Shown one piece after another: positions 56,676-64,000 of a stretch of DNA of 64,000 nucleotides. The DNA comes from Euclidia mi. Its lineage: Eukaryota > Arthropoda > Insecta > Lepidoptera > Erebidae. The number at the start of each line of letters is the position of its first letter. Position 1 is the stretch's first letter. The notes below the pieces were generated by a model. It did not search any database, was not told the origin of the DNA, and saw nothing but the letters and a program-made list of their open reading frames with translations. The stretch is from positions 34,147,551-34,211,550 of the forward strand of contig OX123186.2 of assembly GCA_944739405.2 (NCBI GenBank). The letters are read 5' to 3'. Position numbers and translations under genes: made by a program.

Positions 56676-57190
56676 ATAGCTATAGCATATCTTATTAACT
56701 TTGTTTAATTTACGCGTATTCTTCATCGATAGCCACGCAGAGAATATCGCGTTCAAATCACGGTACCTTCTTATTTTGAGCAATAATATTGAAGTTTTAG
56801 GTATATTGCTGGGTCAAAGTCATAGATTTTTATCAATATTTATTGTTAGCTTACTTTTGGCATCCTTTGACAAAAGGTAACATTACAATATTTGGGTAAG
56901 TAGCTACGTTAAGTTTGAATAATTTTATCAAATTGTTTACCGAACCCTTTAATTATCGCAACTCAGTCCTCTGTAAATATAAATTATTTGAAAAAGCTGG
57001 ATTTTTTGTGAGGTCCACTCCCTATCTAAATTTATTCCGGTGAGAGGTAAAAGCAAGGTTTTATTAAAAAAGTTCCGTCGCATCAACCAACCGGTCACCA
57101 AGCCGTGGGCTTAATCACTCGGGTTCACCGAATTTTCATTGAAGCCTGTCCATTTTTGGCTTGAGTTGATCCATAGCTATCCAGTTTTCA
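56676..57190. other. Unassigned sequence
   Basis: No gene recognised. About 57065-57150 is less AT-rich (CATCAACCAACCGGTCACCA) and may belong with the LTR-like island that follows. Confidence 0.35.
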
Positions 57191-57652
57191 GAAAGTGTAC
57201 TTACCTTTACTGTTATTTAAAAGCGATCTGACATTTTTATTGTTCCAATTATTTATGGAGTCTGTGACGTCGCTGTGACGTCGAGAGGACACCACCTCTC
57301 GGCCGCTTGCACCTCTGCCCCCACCGCACCGCGAGCTTCTATAAAAGCGGACGCGTTGGCTTCGCGCTTCTCTTTGCGGCGGCTGCAGCACACCGAGTTA
57401 AGTCACCAACTCTCCTGGACCATCGGCAGCGGGATTCTCAACAGAAACCTCACCCATCGCCGAATCACGCGACCCTGTGCATATCTTTTTAATTACGCAT
57501 TACTAGTAATTTTTTTCAATTGCTAAATGATGTGTAGATTTTCTTGGCAATTAAATCAATTTTTATTGTAACATTCAACTCATGTTCTCATTTAAACACA
57601 CCCTAGTAGGGATAACGTAACAGAGGACACCTGAAAGGTCTTTTTACGTTAC
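57191..57652. promoter_or_regulatory. GC-rich LTR-like or promoter-like island
   Basis: Between TGTTATTTAAAAGCG (57209) and TTTTTACGTTACA (57652) lies a GC-rich core with two TGACGTCG sites, a TATA box CTATAAAAGCGG (about 57340) on plus, and a CTTCTCTTTGCGGCGGC start-like stretch. Read on minus, the region starts TGTAACG and ends AATAACA (TG...CA), has AATAAAAATG, and is followed by a consensus splice donor AAGGTAAGTAC near 57202. Either a solo LTR (gypsy-like length, ~440 bp) or a promoter with first exon is possible. No TSD is clear. Confidence 0.35.
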
Positions 57653-57777
57653 AAGTCAATTCCGATTACCATCGGCTACTTAATAAGGCTGTATCATAAC
57701 TCAGTGCCGGAAGCCGAACTCACGTTATTGAATCCATTGTTTTTGAAACTTTATTTTCAGTTTTACGTAAGTATATT

Positions 57778-58160
57778 TATTTATTTATTTATTTATTTAA
57801 ACTTCCTGCAATACAATTTGCACGAGGCGGACTTAATGCCAAAGGCATTTTCTACCAGTCAACCTTAGGGTGATGCAGAGATGATAGTGGCAGGTGTGCT
57901 TTAGAGACTAGAAACAAGAGAACTAAATATAACAGTAGAATGATGGTAATACATATTTGCGAATAGAAACTCCTTATACATACATACATATAACATACAT
58001 ACATATGAATAAATATACATGTTTAAATATATTTAATAAGTATATATATGTAGGTATATAATATAACATATATAAATATATATTATAACCATATTTATGA
58101 CATACACATGAATATTACAATAATGAAATCTGCTAATACATAGGTAATAAATGAGTACTG
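57778..58160 (-). other. 3' untranslated region of the CR1-like LINE (element G)
   Basis: It ends in an ATTT microsatellite (57778-57802), the likely 3' tail of the LINE, next to CGAGGCGGACTTAATGCC and ACCCTAAGGTTGACTGGTAG-type sequence. A TACA-rich tract (57976-58015) lies within. Confidence 0.7.
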
Positions 58161-61108
58161 CTACTGAGAAGTTACCGATTGTCCACGATATAACTGGCGA
58201 ACCTTGTACTTGAACGTGTCACGTGTATTGGCCATCCTAATTTCAGGAGGGAGAGCATTCCAAAGTAGGATAGATTGGACATAGAAAGAAGAATGAACTA
58301 GATTAGAAGTGTGGGATGGACAAAGAAGTAGGAGATTATTAGATGATCGTAAGTTCTTAACATGGTTGGAGCAAAGATATTGAAAATAAGGCATTAGATA
58401 AGATGGGGCATTAGCGGAGTGGAGAAGTGAGTATAATGTAGTCAGCGTACGCAAATTTCGTCGCTGACGTATTGGTAACCATTTTAATTCACTACGGAAT
58501 TTCGAGACATGATCGAACTTACGAAGATTGAAAACGAACCGAATGCAATAATTGAGAAGTCGGTCAAGTTTATTGAGCAGATCTGCATTCAGGTCGAGAT
58601 AACACACATCACCATAGTCAATTATGGGGAAGATTAAGGTTTGCACAAGCATTGCCTTAGTTTTTGAAGGGAGAAAGTTCTTCAGGCGATAAAGAGAGCG
58701 AAGAGTCCCGAAAACTTTCTGGCTAACTACTGCAATTTGAGTCCGCCAATCAAGGGTAGCATCTATGTGCAGACCAAGATTTTTTACAGTTGTGGTAAAA
58801 AGTATTACACATCCATTGAAAATGACGGGTGGCAGACTCGTGTGGTCGATTCTAGCAATCATACGCGAGCTTCCTACAACAATAGCCTGGCATTTGGATG
58901 GATTCACGCAAAGACCGAATCGATCAGACCATACCTTTATCGCTTGTAAGTCATAGTTAACTTTGCCAATTGCATCTGACAGCTTCTCTACCCGTGCCTG
59001 AGAGTAAAGCTGCAAGTCATCAGCATACAGGTGATACGCACACTGAAGTTCACGAGTTATGAGATTGATAAATAATGAAAATAGAAGTGGAGAGAGGATT
59101 CCGCCTTGTGGAACCCCAGCAGTCAGATCACACCAATTCGACGATGTTTCATCAGTGCGTACCGACTGCTGGCGTCCACGAAGATAAGAAGAGAACCAAT
59201 CCCGAGCCTCAGATGAAATATTAAGGTGAGAAAGGACAGCCAGGAGAACATCGTGACTGACGGTATTGAAGGCGTTTGAGAAGTCAACCAAAGCTAGCAC
59301 GGTTAACTCAGCTTTCTCCACGCCCTAACATCGCCAGTCACTTTGAGTAGAGCGGAAACAGTACTGTGCCCAGGTCGAAACCCGGATTGGAGAGGACTAA
59401 GGATGTTGTTGGAAAGGATAAATCTGGAAAGCTGCTTGTGAACACAAGCCTCTAGGATTTTGGATAGGAATGGGAGGATGGATATGGGTCTATAGTGGCT
59501 CGGCATAGAGGGATCGGAGACTTTGGGAAGAGGACGAACGTAAGCTTTACGCCACACGTTGGGATATTGGCAGCAGGACAAGGAGAAGTTGATGATAGGG
59601 GAGATAGCGGGAAGGAGTTGGTCGAGGGCAGTGGCGATCATGCGACGACTGATCTTATCGTAGCCCACTGCCTTTGACTTGATGGATAGGATAGATTTTC
59701 TTACTTCATCTGAGGTAACGGGAGAAAAATTGAAGGAATTAATATTTAGAGAAGGCCATTGTGCAATGGAATCAACCGTTTGACGCAGGGTTAGACGATC
59801 TAAAGTATTTGAGGTGACGAAATGTTTATTTATATCGTCCAACCCAATAGCCGGCGGAAGATTGCACTGCTTCGACCTGCCTATCCCTAGAGTCCCCAGA
59901 AATCTCCAGATATCACCTGGCGATCCGGAGTCAATATTACTAATGATATGTCGGCGTTTGGCATTGCGTATCATCTGATTGCAGCGATTTCTTGCAGCCT
60001 TGTAACAGGACCAGTTTTCATCCGAACGATTCCTTTTAAATATTCGGAAAGCCCGATCTCTTCTCCTCATCGCCATCAGAACCAACCTGGACATCCACGG
60101 TGCTGGAGGTCGTTTCACTTTGATTTTTCTTATGGGCGCGTGGTTGTCGTATAGCTGAATAACAGTTTTATTGAAAATTTCAACTTTGTCATCGATCGTA
60201 ACTGCAACCATCAAAGGTTCCCAATCGATGGATGAAGCATCGGAGAGGAGCTTCTCCACATTCATCCTACTAAAGCAACGCGTGTGCAACACCTTAGGTT
60301 GGGGTTTAGGGGGTTTAAGGGCATATGCAAGGAAAATGAGGTCGTGGTGGGAAAATCCGGGTGCGGGATATTGACCATGGGATACAACTAGAGAGGGATT
60401 GGAGGTTAGCATCAAGTCGAGCCAGGTATCATCACCAGTGATGTTATGGTGAGTAGCTTGAAGCGGTAAAACATTAAGGTTGGCTGACTTTAGGATGTGA
60501 AGGAGTTTTAGTGTGCGAGGAGATTGGATAGATAGGAGGTTGGTGTTGAAATCACCCATAATGACATGGTGCTCGTACTTAGACCCTAAAGATTCTAATA
60601 CCATTTTTAAGTCGGTGAAATAATCAACAGTAGGGGGACAATACACTACTCCAAGGACAATCTTAGTCCTCCTGACCCAAACCTCTAAGAAAAGAAATTC
60701 AGCAGGACTTACAGTATTATTAGAAGAAGCGGCAAGAATTTTATAGGTGTAGTCGCTTCGTAAATAAATTGCAACGCCACCACCCCGTTTACCTATACGA
60801 TCGCTTCGAATAAAAATATATCCTGGCAGAGGGTAAGTAGTTGAAAGAAGTTGAGGTTTGAGCCAGCTTTCTGAAATTAGGACGGCGTGAACATCAACAT
60901 CAGAGAATGCATCAAGGAGATCAGTGTAGTGACTGGCCACGCTTTGAGCATTAATGTGACACACGTTTAGTAATTTATTTCGATTGTGGTTAAATGTATT
61001 ACGGACAAAGTCACCTAGCGACACATCGTTAATGGAAGAAAAACTGTCATCAGCAGAGGAAACTAAAGAATTATTAGCAGACATAAATATATCATTATCA
61101 TTAGACAT
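58161..61108 (-). pseudogene. CR1/Jockey-group LINE ORF2 (element G), a single frameshift
   Basis: About 980 codons on minus. Endonuclease: VCHINAQSV (Asn), LISESWLKPQ (Glu), RIGKRGGGVAIYLRSD, GVVYCPPTVD, MGDFNTNLL (Asp, Asn), FSHHDLIFLA (the usual SDH is SHH). Linker with basic KRRDRAFRIFKRNR-like runs. Reverse transcriptase: SHYRPISILPFLSKILEACV, then a frameshift near 59318 (GDVR should continue into GVEKAELTVL), ALVDFSNAFNTVSH (catalytic Asp), AGVPQGGILSPLLFSLFIN, YADDLQLYSQ (Asp pair). The C-terminus ends RDTFKYKVRQLYRGQSVT. The two frames overlap by about 19 bases, so one base change explains the break. It would encode the nicking and copying enzyme. Confidence 0.93.
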
Positions 61109-61620
61109 ATATATAAATATAATATAAATTTATCAATAAAATAATAAAAATAAAAATTCTACGTAATAATTTACAACCTGAGTCTAAAAAAAGGCAATAT
61201 CATCACTGCACCACCCGCCAGCAGAATTTACACATTGCACGTAAACTAAAATAAAAAATAAAAAACATACAAAACAGAAAAGAAAGAGACCCTCCAATTC
61301 CTCGATATACATCAAAATTAAAAAGTTAAATTAGAACGCGTACAAACAAACGTTTTGTTAATGCACTAACTGAGTATTATTTAACAGTAATGACGCTAAT
61401 GACAGATGTCATGTTTGAACTTTGACAATTACAGACAATATCATTCCAAAAACAAGCGAATTACAGCAATAAAACGTTAGTTATTTATTAATATGTGGGT
61501 AAAGAGTTAATGCATACTTGTAAACAAAGGGGTCAAGGTCTAATAAATGTACAAAATAATAAACATAGCAATAAAACTACAGATAAACATATGAGTGTGA
61601 AGAAATACGCTGTTAGTACC
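61109..61620. other. Spacer between ORF1 and ORF2 of element G
   Basis: 512 bases of AT-rich sequence without a frame. This is long for an ORF1-ORF2 spacer, so it may include an insertion or belong to a bicistronic design with a leader. Confidence 0.5.
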
Positions 61621-62373
61621 TCATTTTGTACGCGAAACGTTCTTGCCTGATACGCCTGTAGAACTGGCACTCCCGGCAGCGCTTGTGGTCGCAGTTGAAG
61701 TATCTTCTGTGCGTTTTGGATACTTGGCCATCAAGGGATTCAACTCTTCGATGCTGGTGATTTTAGAACGGCTTCCATCCGGCGCCTTTACCACTATGAT
61801 GCCGTCTTGTGTCCAACAGGACCGCATGCCGAAATGCTGACGAGCACGGCCAAACACAGATTGTCGAGGCTTAGTTAGGAACTCCTTGACGGAAACTGAT
61901 GAGCCCTTGAACGCTTTCTTCGCCCTCCAGACGGCCAACTTGTCCTCGACACTGTTGAAGCGCACCAAAATGGGACGGGTGTGGTCTTTACTCGGGCTAC
62001 CGAGCCTGTGGCAAGTCTTGATGGAAGCAACGGAGAAGTTTTTCAGACGCAATGTACTCTGTAGGCTCCCAGCAATAAGAGCAGTGCAGTCCTCTCCGGC
62101 AGCCTCGTTGAAACCTGAGAAGACAAGTGCCTTTCTTCGATGCCTCATCTCCATTGTGTCGCACATCTTGACACACTCCAGGACCTGTTTTCTAAGTATG
62201 CCAAGCATACTGAAGGCGAGTTCTCTGAAGGACCTGAACTCTTCAGCTACCTTGGCGACGGTGTCCTTGGCCGGCCCACTACTTTGTATTTGAGCCTCCA
62301 ACTCGTCCATGCGCTTAGCAAAGCAGTCTTCTAGGCTCTTCTGTGCTGCTTGAATCTCCAGTAATTGAGACAT
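61621..62373 (-). CDS. LINE ORF1 protein (element G), intact
   Basis: The only intact coding region of note: 250 codons from ATG at 62373 to the stop at 61621. The first ~90 residues look coiled-coil-like (MSQLLEIQAAQKSLEDC, FRSFRELAFSMLGILRKQV). Residues ~80-150 read MRHRRKALVFSGFNEAAGE, then HRLGSPSKDHTRPILVRFNS, the layout of an RRM-like nucleic-acid-binding fold followed by a small C-terminal domain (FGRARQHFGMRSCWTQDGII) as in L1-type ORF1 proteins. The Ser/Thr-rich basic tail ends GVSGKNVSRTK. It would coat and chaperone the element RNA. The 5' UTR is at most about 90 bases. Confidence 0.85.
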   Translation of the reverse strand: MSQLLEIQAAQKSLEDCFAKRMDELEAQIQSSGPAKDTVAKVAEEFRSFRELAFSMLGILRKQVLECVKMCDTMEMRHRRKALVFSGFNEAAGEDCTALIAGSLQSTLRLKNFSVASIKTCHRLGSPSKDHTRPILVRFNSVEDKLAVWRAKKAFKGSSVSVKEFLTKPRQSVFGRARQHFGMRSCWTQDGIIVVKAPDGSRSKITSIEELNPLMAKYPKRTEDTSTATTSAAGSASSTGVSGKNVSRTK

Positions 62374-63225
62374 GGTGATTTTAAGTGTTTTGCAGTTGTG
62401 GATTGCAAGTACTAATGTGCAGTGATCAGCTGGCAGGTGGTGATGTAGCTCAAACTAATTTGTTACATGTACAAACGTGAGTACAGGTTATTTATGATGT
62501 TATACTCTCACTTATACAATTCTATTAAGATTTACTTGATTAAAACTTATTAAATCAAAATTTTCAAAATTTGAAAGCTGTTGTACTTTTTAACACCTAC
62601 CGCCCAAAAAAATTTATATTCGTCATTTCCAGTCGCCAGGACTGGAAATGACGTAGTTATATAAAAATGCATAAATGGAGTATTTGGGGCGAATTGAAAG
62701 AAACTTTTTGTGTTTTATAATTTTTTTACGATTTTTTTCGTTCTAAAGTATTCGTAAAGTCTAAATTTAAAAATATATTGGTACAATTAATGTAAATACC
62801 TACTTTTAAAATAAGACACAAAAATATAAGACATTTTAAAAGAATTATAACCTCCATCTTACATTTTAGCACAAGAAAAGGCCTGGCCTGCAATAGGGAT
62901 AAAAATGATCAAACCCGGCATCGTCTTTAGTGGTTGCTGCGTATCCCAATGCTACGTAATCTAGGCTCTGTTAACAAAACTTACCCAGTAATTATACTAA
63001 ATAGGCTTTTATTCTTCTTCTTTCTTGTCAATAACGAGTGATTTCGATCAAGTTTAATATCATGTTAGCCCAGTATGCAGTAAGCAGTTAATTTATACAA
63101 CTGTAATTCTCCGAAAATTTATTTTGCAACCAAACATAATGTAATTCCGTAATGGCTAATCAACACTTGATGTTTTAGATTATGTTGCAGTTTATTTGCC
63201 ATTTCATTATATAGATATATAGTAT
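62374..63225. other. 5' flank of element G and unassigned sequence
   Basis: 62374-62465 is probably the LINE 5' UTR. A perfect hairpin lies at 62621-62653. The rest is AT-rich without a recognised feature. Confidence 0.4.
62621..62653. repeat. Perfect hairpin, 14-bp stem, 5-base loop
   Basis: CGTCATTTCCAGTC (62621-62634), loop GCCAG, then the exact inverse complement to 62653. Confidence 0.85.
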
Positions 63226-63477
63226 ATGTCCGTGTGGTGACGGATTAAGAATACGGAATGTCACCATCCCATAACATCCCATGGGTGTCGTAAGAGCCGA
63301 CAGAGGGAGCATATTATGCAGAGAACAGCACTGTAAGAGAAGGAAAACTTGATACAAACCCTATACCAACCCGTTTGGCCAGCGTGGTATAGTAGGCCAA
63401 TTCCTCCTTTCAAAAGAGAGGCCTAGTCCTGCAGTGGACTGTTAAGGGCTGATGATGATGATGATGATGATGATGAT
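63226..63477 (+). mobile_element. ~235-bp RTE-tailed short element, copy 4
   Basis: Same 5' start (GTCCGTGTGGTGACGGATTA) and a long TGATGATGATG tail. It is very close in sequence to copy 1. Only a weak 6-base match (ATAGTA) is shared by the flanks, so the TSD is uncertain. Confidence 0.88.
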
Positions 63478-64000
63478 AGTAAAGATCTTTTCAATGGTCT
63501 AGGTCGGATAAGAAGCTATTGGATCCTATAATAATTTTTTCACAAAGCCAAAGAAACATTTCGAAATCCTCAAATATATTTGAGTTGCAACTAAATTGAT
63601 ATTGAATAGACGTAGTTATCGTCACCGTTATATTAGTATAGATAGATATTCAGTCGTGGACTCATTCACTAACGAATGGAGGACTTGAAACTTGTCGTTG
63701 GAATTCTTTTAATGCAATTTACAGTGTGAATCGACGCGATGGATTTTAACGAATGCCATCAGGGAATCAAGTCGATACTCGTCAGGTCAATATACCCTAA
63801 TATTGTTGGGTATTTTATTGCCTCATCGGAATAATCTTGGCCTTCCCTTTTTAAGCAATCTTCGTTTGACGACTTCAGACGTCATTCTAAGCTTATCGCT
63901 TGGGATATACAGATCTCGATGGTGAGACTAGATTGTTAGGTTGAACTTGCATTGTTAGTAATTCCGTCTCCCAAGGTACTTGTCCCGAGGTTAGGCAATG
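63478..64000. other. Unassigned sequence to the window end
   Basis: No open frame or repeat recognised. Confidence 0.35.

Overview
This window looks like a piece of a moth or butterfly (Lepidoptera) nuclear genome made almost entirely of transposable elements. It is AT-rich, has no operon-like gene packing, and no convincing host gene was found. The lepidopteran call rests on: tRNA-derived SINEs whose tails read CAGCAGTGG...GGCTGATGATGATG; RTE-type LINEs with the same tail; a SINE with a GTACCCATAGTACAAGC-type body; and abundant MITEs. All boundaries were read by eye, so most are good to about 5-30 bases. Those supported by target-site duplications (TSDs) are exact.

Layout. 1-1929: unassigned AT-rich DNA. 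1930-4292: a foldback-like element with two opposed arrays of a 120-bp monomer, followed by a 495-bp MITE. 5085-7775: RTE scraps, another MITE and a hairpin. 7781-9904: a 5'-truncated RTE (minus). 10135-16422: a Jockey-type LINE (plus) split by a CR1-like LINE (minus) and by a second foldback-like element that carries tRNA-SINEs. 16423-25049: mostly relics, including a SINE split by a 787-bp element of unknown class, half of a second 120-bp-monomer foldback element, and a MITE. 25050-30035: a nearly complete but mutated two-ORF CR1-like LINE (minus). 30780-33590: a Jockey-type LINE (plus).

33727-49215 is a tandem segmental array. Its ~4.8-kb unit (block A, block B, block C with a mariner relic) appears as B1-C1, A2-B2-C2 and A3. 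LINEs have landed in the two C/A junctions, and SINEs and LINEs in individual copies. Each copy therefore serves as the empty-site control for its neighbour.

49216-57776: hairpins, SINEs, a second inverted copy of the 787-bp element interrupted by a 1.9-kb hAT-like element that contains a mariner relic, an RTE 3' end with a perfect 13-bp TSD, and a GC-rich LTR-like or promoter-like island. 57778-62465: the youngest-looking LINE (minus), with an intact 250-codon ORF1 and an ORF2 broken by one frameshift. 63226-63477: a fourth copy of a short RTE-tailed element.

How the parts work together. RTE reverse transcriptases appear to be the shared engine. Two unrelated short families (the tRNA-SINE and a ~235-bp element with no obvious pol III B box) end in nearly the same 3' module as the RTE LINEs, which fits mobilisation in trans by RTE proteins. 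The ~235-bp family, the 787-bp element and the foldback element with 120-bp arrays are the best candidates for undescribed elements.
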